A stretch of DNA of 40,489 nucleotides from an uncultured Jannaschia sp. (lineage in GTDB: Bacteria; Pseudomonadota; Alphaproteobacteria; Rhodobacterales; Rhodobacteraceae): positions 1 through 40,489 of the forward strand of contig NZ_CANLTR010000031.1 of the NCBI RefSeq assembly GCF_947494055.1. The letters run 5' to 3'. Each line of letters starts with the position of its first letter. Position 1 is the first letter of the stretch. Positions 14,371 to 22,772 of this stretch are shown here, one piece after another. The translations under genes and the position numbers were made by a program. The notes under the pieces were generated by a model, which was given only the letters and a program-made list of their open reading frames with translations, was not told the origin of the DNA and did no database searches.

Positions 14371-16530
14371 ATGACGACGACCGACCTGACCGCGATGGAC
14401 GTGGCGCTGAAGGACCTCGCGCTGCACGACCTGAACGCCCGCGCGGGCTCGCCCGAGACCTACGAGGCCGACGACATCGCCAACCTCGCGGCCTCGATCG
14501 ACACGCTGGGCCTGCTCAATCCGCTGATCGTGCAGAAGACCGGCAAGACGTGGGGCGTGCTTGCCGGCGGCCGCCGTCTCGCGGCGCTGCGCCAGCTCGT
14601 GAACGACAAGGAGGCGAAGGGCTGGACCATGCGCACCAGGGTGGCCTGCCGGGTGCTGGGCGAGGACGTGGCGGCGGCGACGGCGATCACCGTGGCCGAG
14701 AACGTCACGCAGAAGGCGATGGACCCGCTGGACGAGTTCGAGGCGTTCGCGCGGATGATGGAGGCGGGCGGCCACGATCCCGAGGGCATCGCCAGGATGT
14801 TCGGCGTCGAGCGCCGCCGGGTGATCGAGCGGCTGCGCTTCGGCCGCGTCCACCCGGACATCCGCGCCGCCGCGCGTGCCAAGGAGATCACGCTCGACGC
14901 GATGAAGGCGTTCGCCGAGCATCCCGACCAGGCCGTCCAGCGCGACGTGTTCGAGGCGCTGCGCGGCGAGAGCTTCCTCCCTGCGTGGGCCATCCGCGAC
15001 AAGCTGCGGAACCGCGGCGTGAAGATGGGCGACGCGGTGGCGCAGCTCGTGGTCGAGGCGTACCGCGCGGCCGGTGGCGACATCGCGGCGGACCTCATCG
15101 AAGAGGACTCGATCCTGACCGACGAGACGCTGGTGGAGACGCTGCTGATGGAGAAGCTCGCGGCCCATGCCGAGAGCGAGCGGGCGCGGCTGGGCTTCGC
15201 GTGGGCCGAGGCCCTGCGCGCGGCGGACTACAAGGCGCTGCAGGAATACGGCCGGGTCTATCCCGGCGCGGTCGAGCCCGCGGGCGAGGCGGCCACGCGC
15301 TGCCGCATCATCGCCGACCGGCTGGCCGAGATCGACGAGCTGCGCGACGCGGCCTACGACGAGGAGCATGAAGCCGACGAGGTGCCCGACATCGCGGCGC
15401 TCGACGAGGAGTACGAGACGCTCAACGCCGAGTACGAGGGGCTGACGACGGGCTGGGCCGAGGCCGATCTCGGCCGCGCGGGCGTGCTGGCCTACTGGGA
15501 CCAGGGACGGATCGCCACGATCGAGGGTCTGGTGCGGCCGGAGGACCGCACGGACCGCCAACCCGCCGCGACCGGCGAGGGCGCCACCCCGGCAGGGGGC
15601 GCAGGGAGCGCGGATGGTGCCGAGGACGGCGAGGCGGGCGACGACGCACTCGTTCTGTCGGACTCGCTGAAGACCGACCTCCGGACCGAGCAGGCCGCCG
15701 TGATCGGCAGCGCGCTGGCGGGCGACCCGGACCTCGCGCACGACCTGCTCCTGTTCAAGACCGTGGCCGACCTTCTCGGCCGGGCGAGCCCCGTCAGCTA
15801 CAGCTTCGGCGTGACCGCCTCGATCGCGGATCGCCCGCATGGCAAGCCCGACGAGGTGGACGGGCAGGCTGCCGCGACGCTGGCAGAGCTGTTCGAGGGT
15901 CTCGACCTGCATTGGTGGGCGGACGGCAAGTCCATGCCCGAGCGGTTCGAGGCGTTCCGCGCGGTCGATCCGGGCATGAAGTCTCGCATCGTCGCGGTGG
16001 CGCTGGCCGACGCGGTGAAGCCCACCGGGTTCGGGTACAGCGAAGGTCTGATGGCGCATGTCGCCCGCCAGCTCGTGCCGGACCTGCGCGCCGTCTGGCG
16101 GCCGACCGGCGGGGCGTTCTTCGGACGGCTGAAGAAGAGCGTGCTTCTCGGCCTCATCGCTCGCGACCTGCACCAGCCCGAGGAGGCGGCGCGGCTCGCG
16201 TCGGAGAAGAAGACGGCGATCGTCGACTTCCTCGAGCGCCTCTTCGCCGCGCCCTTCGCCACGCTCACGCCCGAGCAGCGCGAAGCGGTGGAGACGTGGT
16301 GCCCGCCGGGGTTGGAGATCGGCGAAGTGCGGAACCCCTATGAGGCGTTCGGAGAGGCACGGCTACGCGGCATGGAGAAACCCGAGGCCGAGGATCAAGC
16401 CGACGCCGAGGCGGACGCCGCCGATACGGACGAGGACGCCGAAGTGTGGGACGAGGAGGTGCCGTTCGAGGACGCGGACCCGGAGGATACGGACGGCGCC
16501 CGTGCGTGGGCGGAGGCCGAACACGCCTGA
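14371..16530 (+). CDS. Large ParB/Srx-domain protein
   Basis: A 719-aa protein. The N-terminal ParB-like domain (about 10-110) has the strand-helix layout with LAASIDTLGLLNPLIVQK and VLAGGRRLAALRQL, the latter corresponding to the ParB GxRR box. A helix-turn-helix region follows at about 125-165 (DPEGIARMFGVERRRVIERL). The remaining about 500 residues are helical and end in a very acidic tail (330-480 and 680-719 rich in Asp/Glu). Chromosomal ParB is about 300 aa and partnered by ParA; there is no parA here, so plasmid segregation is unlikely. Large ParB proteins of this kind accompany strawberry-notch helicases in alphaproteobacterial mobile elements; an establishment or anti-restriction role is inferred. 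ATG 14371 follows AGGAGAGACCACC. Confidence 0.85.
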   Translation: MTTTDLTAMDVALKDLALHDLNARAGSPETYEADDIANLAASIDTLGLLNPLIVQKTGKTWGVLAGGRRLAALRQLVNDKEAKGWTMRTRVACRVLGEDVAAATAITVAENVTQKAMDPLDEFEAFARMMEAGGHDPEGIARMFGVERRRVIERLRFGRVHPDIRAAARAKEITLDAMKAFAEHPDQAVQRDVFEALRGESFLPAWAIRDKLRNRGVKMGDAVAQLVVEAYRAAGGDIAADLIEEDSILTDETLVETLLMEKLAAHAESERARLGFAWAEALRAADYKALQEYGRVYPGAVEPAGEAATRCRIIADRLAEIDELRDAAYDEEHEADEVPDIAALDEEYETLNAEYEGLTTGWAEADLGRAGVLAYWDQGRIATIEGLVRPEDRTDRQPAATGEGATPAGGAGSADGAEDGEAGDDALVLSDSLKTDLRTEQAAVIGSALAGDPDLAHDLLLFKTVADLLGRASPVSYSFGVTASIADRPHGKPDEVDGQAAATLAELFEGLDLHWWADGKSMPERFEAFRAVDPGMKSRIVAVALADAVKPTGFGYSEGLMAHVARQLVPDLRAVWRPTGGAFFGRLKKSVLLGLIARDLHQPEEAARLASEKKTAIVDFLERLFAAPFATLTPEQREAVETWCPPGLEIGEVRNPYEAFGEARLRGMEKPEAEDQADAEADAADTDEDAEVWDEEVPFEDADPEDTDGARAWAEAEHA

Positions 16531-16546
16531 TCCAGCGATGCGCCGG

Positions 16547-16586
16547 GAAGGGCCGTCTCTCTCCGAAAGGGGAAAGGCGGCCCTTC
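16547..16586 (+). terminator. Cassette hairpin before the split methylase/helicase gene
   Basis: GAAGGGCCG (16547-16555) pairs perfectly with CGGCCCTTC (16578-16586); the inner part holds CTCCGAAAGGGG with a GAAA loop. It is followed by GTCGTGGGAACCC and GCGAAAGGACCG before the ATG at 16625. Confidence 0.7.
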
Positions 16587-16624
16587 GTCGTGGGAACCCT
16601 GATCCCGCGAAAGGACCGATCCCC

Positions 16625-16921
16625 ATGAACCGCCCGGCCATCGACACGCTCCTGCCTCTCATCACCCGCGACCTGCGAACCGGCGGCCTGACCACCGCCC
16701 GTCTCGCCGCGCAGCTCACCGAGGCCGTCGGCGGCACCGATGCGTCGGGCGCGTGGACGTGGCGGCAAGCCTACGACCTCGTGCAATCCGCCGCGATCCT
16801 CGCCGATCGCGACGTGCCGCTCGCCTCCGATCCCGCCACGCGCCTCGCGCAGCTCACCGCCGGCGCGGGCGCGCGGCCGACCGAGACGCGGCGCTCGGAG
16901 GCGCAGATCCGGCTTCAGCAG
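16625..16921 (+). pseudogene. 5' fragment of the strawberry-notch methylase/helicase gene, cut by an IS
   Basis: 99 codons from ATG 16625 encode the N-terminal helical domain seen at the start of these proteins: a helical opening, then GGTDASGAWTWRQAYDLVQS and RRSEAQIRLQQ. The element begins after codon 99 and adds only Met-Ala before a TGA at 16928-16930. Joined to the codon at 18420 the sequence reads QQFSTPLPYAYVAA, the expected continuation into the methylase domain, with the frame kept. The gene is therefore split in two; this part could still be translated as a 101-aa peptide. It keeps its own hairpin leader and ribosome site. Confidence 0.8.
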
Positions 16922-16926
16922 ATGGC

Positions 16927-16938
16927 ATGACCATTTGT
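16927..16938 (+). repeat. Left subterminal inverted repeat of the IS
   Basis: ATGACCATTTGT, exact reverse complement of 18403-18414. It starts 5 bases inside the left end. Confidence 0.88.
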
Positions 16939-17019
16939 GGCGCTCCTCGCTGCTGGCAGGATTGCTGCTGAGCGATCGCAGGTCGCGCTCCTTTTCGGCC
17001 TGCTGGTGAGGAGTCAGAG

Positions 17020-18129
17020 ATGGAAACCTATCAGGCCTTTGTGGGACTGGATGTCCACAAGGATGGAATAACCGTTGCAGTCGCGGATGCAGGTCGTGAC
17101 GGCGAGATCCGCAAAGTCGGCGCGATCGATAATACGCCGGACGCCGTCGCGCGAATGGTTCGGAAGCTGGTGCATCGGCACGGAAGCATCGAGGTCACCT
17201 ATGAGGCGGGCCCTTGCGGATACGGCATCTATCGGCAACTCGCCGAGATGGGCATCGCCTGCAAGGTCGTGGCGCCGAGTCATACGCCCAAACGGCCAGG
17301 CGACAGAGTGAAGAACGACACCCGCGATGCCATGATGCTTGCTCGTCTTCTACGATCGGGGGAACTCACTTTCGTCTGGGTCCCCGACGCGACACATGAG
17401 GCGATGCGGGACCTGGTGCGAGCGCGTCAGGTTGCGTCGCAGGACGTGCGGGCAGGACGATCTCTCATTCGAATGTTCCTTCTCAAACACGGCCTTCGTC
17501 GTGCCGGTAAGGTCTGGACGCTTAAATATCGGAGCTGGCTCGGGGCGCTGACCTTTGAACACCCCGCCCAGAAACTTGCCTTACAAAGCTATATCAACCG
17601 GCTGGAGCACGCTGAGGCACGAAAATCGGAGGTCGAACAGCAGATCGCCGACTTGGTCCCCAGCTGGGCCTTGGCGCCGGTTGTCCATGCCCTTCAGGTC
17701 TTCAAAGGAGTGGGCCTTGTCGTCGCGGTGACGCTCGCCGCGGAGATCGGCGATTTCTCCCGCTTCGCGACCCCTCGAAAACTGATGGCGTATCTTGGTC
17801 TTGTACCCGGCGAACATTCGAGTGGCGGCAAGTTTCGTTCCGGAGGCATCACAAAGGCGGGCAACACGATCGCCCGGGTCATGCTTGTGGAAGCGGCATG
17901 GGCTTATCGTTGGCCCCCGAAAGTCGGCGCGATGCTTTTGCGCAAGCGCGAGCCATATGCGCAGGAGCTGAAGGATGTTGCCTGGAAGGCCCAAGTTCGG
18001 CTGAACAGACGATTCCGCCGGCTCGAGGGCCGAGGAAAGCGAAGCAATGTCGCGGCAACGGCCGTCGCCCGCGAACTGGTTGGTTTCATCTGGGCAATCG
18101 CCATCCGCACGACCCCCAAGCCTGCGTGA
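17020..18129 (+). CDS. IS110/IS1111-family DEDD transposase
   Basis: A 369-aa recombinase. The N-terminal RuvC-like DEDD domain shows FVGLDVHKDGITVA (first Asp), TYEAGPCGYGIYR (Glu) and KNDTRDAMMLARLL (later Asp pair). The C-terminal Tnp domain has the helix-hairpin region FKGVGLVVAVTLAAEIGDFS and PRKLMAYLGLVPGEHSSGGK, then RSGGITKAGNTIARVML with the Ser that acts as nucleophile in this family. Length is normal and the frame is intact, so the element may be active. ATG 17020 follows GGTGAGGAGTCAGAG. Such enzymes work with an IS-encoded guide RNA. Confidence 0.95.
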   Translation: METYQAFVGLDVHKDGITVAVADAGRDGEIRKVGAIDNTPDAVARMVRKLVHRHGSIEVTYEAGPCGYGIYRQLAEMGIACKVVAPSHTPKRPGDRVKNDTRDAMMLARLLRSGELTFVWVPDATHEAMRDLVRARQVASQDVRAGRSLIRMFLLKHGLRRAGKVWTLKYRSWLGALTFEHPAQKLALQSYINRLEHAEARKSEVEQQIADLVPSWALAPVVHALQVFKGVGLVVAVTLAAEIGDFSRFATPRKLMAYLGLVPGEHSSGGKFRSGGITKAGNTIARVMLVEAAWAYRWPPKVGAMLLRKREPYAQELKDVAWKAQVRLNRRFRRLEGRGKRSNVAATAVARELVGFIWAIAIRTTPKPA

Positions 18130-18402
18130 CCCGCCATCACGCGAGTTGCTGGAGGGCTGGGCGCCGGGCGCGGCAGGAGGCAGACCTTCGATCCAGAATT
18201 TGGATCCGAGTTCCTCTCGGACATCCGACAGCAGAATGAACGAAGGCCTCTGACGCTTTTCATCCTGGGGCACCAATCCCCGCATCGGAGTTTGAGCAAT
18301 CGTCGGACAAGCCCGGTGTCCTGCCTTCCAGCAGTTCGTGTTCGAGCACATCGCTTGGCCGCCTTCGCAGCCGGCCAAGCGAGAAGGTGCGCCGAATGTT
18401 TG
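18130..18402 (+). ncRNA. Candidate seekRNA/bridge RNA region of the IS
   Basis: The 273-base non-coding part downstream of the transposase, where IS1111 elements encode their guide RNA. Seen: a long stem, 18139-18157 against 18323-18341, 19 consecutive pairs including four G-U. Inside it, CCTTCG/CGAAGG (18185-18190/18241-18246) encloses small hairpins at 18191-18206 and 18208-18222. Further hairpins are GGACA/TGTCC (18305-18321) and a perfect 9-bp stem 18352-18360/18373-18381. CATCGGAGTT (18283-18292) is identical to the IS right end plus two target bases (18412-18421). CAGCAGTTC (18329-18337) is identical to the rejoined target (16916-16921 plus 18420-18422). Guide assignment is inference; the structure is visible. 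Confidence 0.6.
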
Positions 18403-21400
18403 ACAAATGGTCATCGGAGTTCAGCACGCCCCTGCCCTATGCCTATGTCGCCGCCTTCGCCGCCGCGATCCGGCCCGGCGACGTGGTGCTGGAGCCTTCG
18501 GCCGGGACCGGGGCGCTGGCGCACATGGCCGCCCGCGCCGGGGCGAAGCTGGTGCTGAACGAGATCGACCCGTTCCGCACGATGCTCCTGCAAGCGGTGT
18601 TCGACGCGCCGCTCAGCCAGCACGACGGCGAGCATATCGACGACCTGCTGGACCGTGGGCACATCGCGGACGTGGTTGTGATGAACCCGCCCTTCTCGTC
18701 CTCGGTCGCGCGGACGGCGGACCCGACGATCGCGCTGCGCCATGCCGTCTCGGCCGCCAGGCGCCTCGCCCCCGGCGGGCGGCTGGTGGCGATCCTGCCG
18801 ATGGCGGCCTGCGCCGAGCGCCAGCCCGCGCTCTGGCGACGGCTTGCCGCGATCGTCACCCCGCGCCTGCACCTGGGCCTGCCCGGCATCGTCTACCGGA
18901 AGATGGGGACGAACGTGGAGACGGCGTTGCTCGTGGCCGATGCGCCGGTGGAAGGCCCCGTGGGTGATGTTACGATTTCTCTACGCCCGACGGGGCTTGC
19001 CGATGCGCTCGACGTGATCCGCGCCGAGCTGCCCGACCGGCCGGCCCGCGTCGCGGCCGTTCCCGTTCTGACGAAGGCTCGCCCGGCTCCCGTGCGTCCG
19101 GCCCGTTCGCACGCCGCGCCCGCGCCCACCCGGCCGGCGGCCCGCGCGCCCGTGGACGTGCCGCTGGCCTATGTCGAGCGTGCCACGCCGGGCCAGAACG
19201 TCGCCGTGTCGGACATCTATGCGAGCTACGCGCCGCAGCGCATCGAGATCGCCGGCGCGGCGGCGCATCCCACGCCGCTGGTCGAGAGCGTGGCGATGGC
19301 CGCCGTCATGCCGCCGATGCCCTCGGCGCTGCCGACCCTGCCGCCGCGTCTCGTGGGCACGGGTGAGCTGTCCGAGGCGCAACTGGAGACCGTCATCATG
19401 GCCGACGACGCCCATGCCCACGACCTGCCGGGGCGCTTCGTCGTCAAGGACGACTGGACGGGCGCAGAGCCCGCCGCCGAGGGCGCGGGCGTGGCCTACC
19501 GGCAGGGCTACTTCCTGGGTGACGGGACGGGCGCTGGAAAAGGCCGCCAAGTCGCCGGGCTGATCCTGTCGAACTGGCTGTCCGGCCGCACCCGCGCGGT
19601 GTGGCTGTCGAAGTCCAGGACGTTGATCGAAGACGCGATCCGGGACTGGCGCGATCTCGGCGGCTCGCCCACCGACATCCATTCCATCGACCGCTGGAAG
19701 CCCGACGAGGCGATCACCCTGGGGCGCGGCATCGTGTTTTTGACCTACGCGACGCTGCGCGCGGTCGGGAAGACCGGCCGCACCCGGCTGGAGCAGCTCG
19801 TGGAATGGGCCGGCGCGGACTTCGAGGGCGTCATCGCCTTCGACGAAGCCCATGCCATGCAGAACGCGGCGGGATCGAGCGAGGGGCGCGGCACCGCGCC
19901 GTCGCAGCAGGGTATCGCCGGCCTGCGGTTGCAGCTCGCCCTGCCCCGCGCCCGCATCCTCTACGTCTCGGCGACCGGCGCCACCAACGTGTCGAATCTC
20001 GCCTACGCCACCCGGCTTGGCCTCTGGGGTCCGGGCGACGCCTACCCCTTCACCACGCGCGAGGACTTCGTGGCGGCGATGGAGGCCGGTGGCGTGGCGG
20101 CGATGGAGGTGGTCGCCCGCGACCTGAAGGCGCTCGGGCTCTACACGGCCCGGGCCCTGTCGTTCGAGGGCGTCGAGTACGACATCCTCGAACACCGGCT
20201 TACGGACGACGAGCGCCGCGTCTACGACAGGTTCGCCTCGGCCTTCCGCACCATTCATCAGAACCTGCGCGCGGCGCTCGAAGCGACCGGCATCGTGGAC
20301 GACGCGGCGGGCCTGTCCGCGTCGGCCGCCAAGGCGTCGGCGCTCAGCCGCTTCGAGAGCATGAAGCAACGCTTCTTCGGGCACGTCCTGGGAGGCTTCA
20401 AGGCGAAGAGCCTGATCGCCGCGATCGAGGCCGATCTCGCGGATGGCTGGGCGCCTGTCATCCAGATCGTGTCCACCGGCGAAAGCCATCTGGATCGCGC
20501 CATCGAGGGGCTGGAGCCCGGCGACGATCTCACCGAGGCCCACCTGACCCCGAAGGAGGTCGTGGTCCACTGGCTCGACACCGCGTTCCCGATCCACGCG
20601 CAGCAGCTCGTCGAGGTCGAGGGCACGATCGTCGTGCAGCCGCTCCTCGATGCCGACGGCCACCGCATCGTCTCGCGCGAGGCCGAGGCCCTGCGCGACG
20701 CGGCGCTGATGGAGCTCTACACCATCGCCCCGATCCCCTCCGTGCTGGACCAGCTCGTCTGGCACTTCGGCGAGGAGCGGTTGGCGGAAGTCACCGGACG
20801 GTCGAAGCGCACGATCCGGACCGCGAACGGCACGCTGAAGGTCGTGCCCCGCTCGGGCTCGGCCAACAGTTCCGAGAGCGCCGCCTTCATGGCGGGCAGC
20901 AAGGACGTCTTGCTGTTCTCCGATGCCGGGGGCACCGGCCGGTCCTACCACGCCGCGCAAAAGGCCGCGAACCAGCGCCGGCGGCGGCATTACCTCGTCG
21001 AGCCCGGCTGGCGGGCGGACGCGGCGATCCAGGGGCTCGGTCGCACGCATCGTTCGGCGCAAGCCTCGGCGCCGTTCTTCCGCGTCGTCACCACCGACGT
21101 CCACGGCGAGAAGCGGTTCACCAGCACGATCGCCCGGCGGCTGGACACGCTCGGGGCGCTCACCAAGGGCCAGCGCCAGACCGGATCGCAGAACCTGTTC
21201 CGCGCCTCCGACAACCTGGAGAGCCCGATCGCGCGGCGGGCGCTGGTGGCCCATTACCGTGAGCTGGCCTCGGACCGCTGCGAGGCGATGCCATACGAGA
21301 CCTTCCACGACTGGACCGCGCTGGCGCTCGTTGCCAGCGACGGCGCGCTGCTGGAGGAGCTGCCGCCGATCCAGCGGTATTTGAACCGGCTGCTCGCCCT

Positions 21401-22331
21401 GCCTACAGGCATGCAGAACGACCTCTTCGGCGCGTTCACGAAGAAGATCGAGGCACAGACCGAGGCGGCGCGGATGGCGGGTACGCTCGACATCGGCATC
21501 GAGACGCTCCGGGCGGATCGGATCACCGTCACCGGCGAGGCGGACATCTGGACCTGCCCGAAGAGCGGCTCGGTGACGCGCACCGTGACGCTCGCCACCG
21601 AGACGGCGGTGCATATCCCGTCGGGCGCGGGCGTGCTGTCCGATCATGGCCGCTACGACCGGCCGATGCGGAACGCCGCCTCGGGCAAGGTCGCGCTCAT
21701 CTCGCGGCGACCCTCGCAAATCTACGACGACGAGGCGTTCGCGGAGGTCCGCGACATGCGGCGGCCCGGCGGCAAGACCACCGTGACGGAAGAAGCGTTC
21801 ACGTCGTCTCATTGGGAGCCGATCGACGACGAGGCTTTCATCGCGCTCTGGGACGTCGAGGCCGACGAACTGCCCAAGGTCCGCACCGAGGCGGTTGTTC
21901 TGCTGACCGGGCTGCTTCTGCCGATCTGGAAGACGATCCCGTCGTCGAGCCAGCGCATCTGGCGGGTGACGCCGGAGGATGGCCTTTCCCGCATCGGCCG
22001 CGCCATCTCGCCCGACGAGGCGCTGGTGCTGAAGGGCCGGTTCCGGGGCGACGACGCGGCGCAACCCGACGAACTGGTCGCGTCGGCGATGACCGGGGAC
22101 ACGGCGGTGGAGATCGGGCGCGGCCTGACGCTGCGCGCCCGCCGCGTCGCCGGCGCGAAGCGGCTCGAACTGGAAGGATGGCAGCCCAGCCAGGTCCCGG
22201 CGCTGAAGGCGGCGGGCTGCTTCTCGGAGATCATCGCCCACCAGCTCCGAGTGTTCGTCCCCGTGGGCGAGACGGCGGCGGGCGTGATCGAGCGGATCGG
22301 CGGCGGGCACGCGGCCGCACCGGCGCATTGA
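18396..22331 (+). CDS. Strawberry-notch/DarB-like DNA methylase-helicase, N-terminally truncated by the IS
   Basis: 1,311 residues from ATG 18396; the first eight come from the IS end, true family sequence starts at FSTPLPYAYVAA. Methylase domain: SAM motif LEPSAGTGALAHM at about 32 and catalytic VVMNPPFSSS at about 95. A Pro/Ala-rich linker lies at about 225-260. The superfamily-2 helicase has Walker A GDGTGAGKGRQ at about 375, FDEAHAMQ at about 481, and the strawberry-notch C-terminal part with GLGRTHRSAQ at about 881 and FTSTIARRLDTLGALTKGQR. Related proteins (P1 DarB) protect incoming DNA from restriction. GAGAAGG (18381-18387) gives the new ATG a ribosome site, so a near-complete product lacking only the N-terminal domain is possible. 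Activity is uncertain. Confidence 0.85.
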   Translation: MFDKWSSEFSTPLPYAYVAAFAAAIRPGDVVLEPSAGTGALAHMAARAGAKLVLNEIDPFRTMLLQAVFDAPLSQHDGEHIDDLLDRGHIADVVVMNPPFSSSVARTADPTIALRHAVSAARRLAPGGRLVAILPMAACAERQPALWRRLAAIVTPRLHLGLPGIVYRKMGTNVETALLVADAPVEGPVGDVTISLRPTGLADALDVIRAELPDRPARVAAVPVLTKARPAPVRPARSHAAPAPTRPAARAPVDVPLAYVERATPGQNVAVSDIYASYAPQRIEIAGAAAHPTPLVESVAMAAVMPPMPSALPTLPPRLVGTGELSEAQLETVIMADDAHAHDLPGRFVVKDDWTGAEPAAEGAGVAYRQGYFLGDGTGAGKGRQVAGLILSNWLSGRTRAVWLSKSRTLIEDAIRDWRDLGGSPTDIHSIDRWKPDEAITLGRGIVFLTYATLRAVGKTGRTRLEQLVEWAGADFEGVIAFDEAHAMQNAAGSSEGRGTAPSQQGIAGLRLQLALPRARILYVSATGATNVSNLAYATRLGLWGPGDAYPFTTREDFVAAMEAGGVAAMEVVARDLKALGLYTARALSFEGVEYDILEHRLTDDERRVYDRFASAFRTIHQNLRAALEATGIVDDAAGLSASAAKASALSRFESMKQRFFGHVLGGFKAKSLIAAIEADLADGWAPVIQIVSTGESHLDRAIEGLEPGDDLTEAHLTPKEVVVHWLDTAFPIHAQQLVEVEGTIVVQPLLDADGHRIVSREAEALRDAALMELYTIAPIPSVLDQLVWHFGEERLAEVTGRSKRTIRTANGTLKVVPRSGSANSSESAAFMAGSKDVLLFSDAGGTGRSYHAAQKAANQRRRRHYLVEPGWRADAAIQGLGRTHRSAQASAPFFRVVTTDVHGEKRFTSTIARRLDTLGALTKGQRQTGSQNLFRASDNLESPIARRALVAHYRELASDRCEAMPYETFHDWTALALVASDGALLEELPPIQRYLNRLLALPTGMQNDLFGAFTKKIEAQTEAARMAGTLDIGIETLRADRITVTGEADIWTCPKSGSVTRTVTLATETAVHIPSGAGVLSDHGRYDRPMRNAASGKVALISRRPSQIYDDEAFAEVRDMRRPGGKTTVTEEAFTSSHWEPIDDEAFIALWDVEADELPKVRTEAVVLLTGLLLPIWKTIPSSSQRIWRVTPEDGLSRIGRAISPDEALVLKGRFRGDDAAQPDELVASAMTGDTAVEIGRGLTLRARRVAGAKRLELEGWQPSQVPALKAAGCFSEIIAHQLRVFVPVGETAAGVIERIGGGHAAAPAH
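18403..18414 (-). repeat. Right subterminal inverted repeat of the IS
   Basis: ACAAATGGTCAT, exact reverse complement of the left repeat. It lies 5 bases from the right end. The repeat is also part of the first codons of the truncated downstream frame. Confidence 0.88.
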
Positions 22332-22362
22332 GACGGGCGGGGCCGGGGCCTACCTCGGCCCC

Positions 22363-22644
22363 ATGCCCAACCCGATCCCCGAAGCCCTGTTCGATCGCCG
22401 CCCGGTTCCGGGCTTCGACCGGGTGTTCTGGCGGCTCGATCCGCCGCAACCGGGGATACGACCGCCCGACATGCGGACCTTCCTCGACGATCCCGCGAAC
22501 CAGTCCGGGCTCTGGCTCTTCACCGACGGCCATCCGAACACGCCCCTGCGGTTTCGCTGGGTGGACGGATGGGGGCACGGCGGGCTGCACGGGCGTCTCT
22601 TCGACCCGCCCGACCGGGACCATCCGCCACCGGAGACGGGATAG
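22363..22644 (+). CDS. Hypothetical protein
   Basis: A 93-aa protein rich in Pro, Asp and Trp (FDRVFWRLDPPQPGIRPP, LWLFTDGHPNTPLRFRWVDG). It has regular strand-like alternation and a His/Gly-rich centre; family not recognised. It starts 31 bases after the helicase stop, within a GGGGCC/GGCCCC hairpin that leaves no clear ribosome site. The protein-like composition supports it, but the start is uncertain. Confidence 0.55.
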   Translation: MPNPIPEALFDRRPVPGFDRVFWRLDPPQPGIRPPDMRTFLDDPANQSGLWLFTDGHPNTPLRFRWVDGWGHGGLHGRLFDPPDRDHPPPETG

Positions 22645-22772
22645 CGCCCCGATGCGGGATGCAGCGCAACCGACGCAGGTGGCGCGAAACGAGGGGTTTA
22701 GAGGAGAGAGGGGGCTTCGCTTGGTGTGATCCGATCCGGATCGGGAAAGTCATCCAGCCAAGGAGTACCAAG

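Larger units (their letters stand above)
16922..18419 (+). mobile_element. IS110-family insertion sequence, IS1111 type
   Basis: About 1,498 bases. Contents: 12-bp perfect subterminal inverted repeats (16927-16938 and 18403-18414), each lying 5 bases inside the proposed ends; one DEDD transposase gene; an 81-base left and a 273-base right non-coding part. The ends are fixed by the interrupted host gene: removal restores an in-frame QQ-FSTP junction. Both ends carry AG (16920-16921 and 18418-18419), so the cut is uncertain by two bases, consistent with a dinucleotide core. Subterminal repeats and a long 3' non-coding part are features of the IS1111 group. Confidence 0.85.

Noticed and set aside
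14356-16173. 605-codon minus-strand frame opposite the ParB-like gene
   Set aside because: Repetitive Arg/Leu/Val/His text mirrored from the real gene; no motifs.
14371-16530. Plasmid partition locus (ParAB-parS)
   Set aside because: There is no parA, no parS-like repeat cluster, and the protein is more than twice the length of partition ParB.
18981-22328. Very long open frame on the minus strand opposite the helicase gene
   Set aside because: Shadow of the codon bias of the real gene; no recognisable domain or ribosome site.
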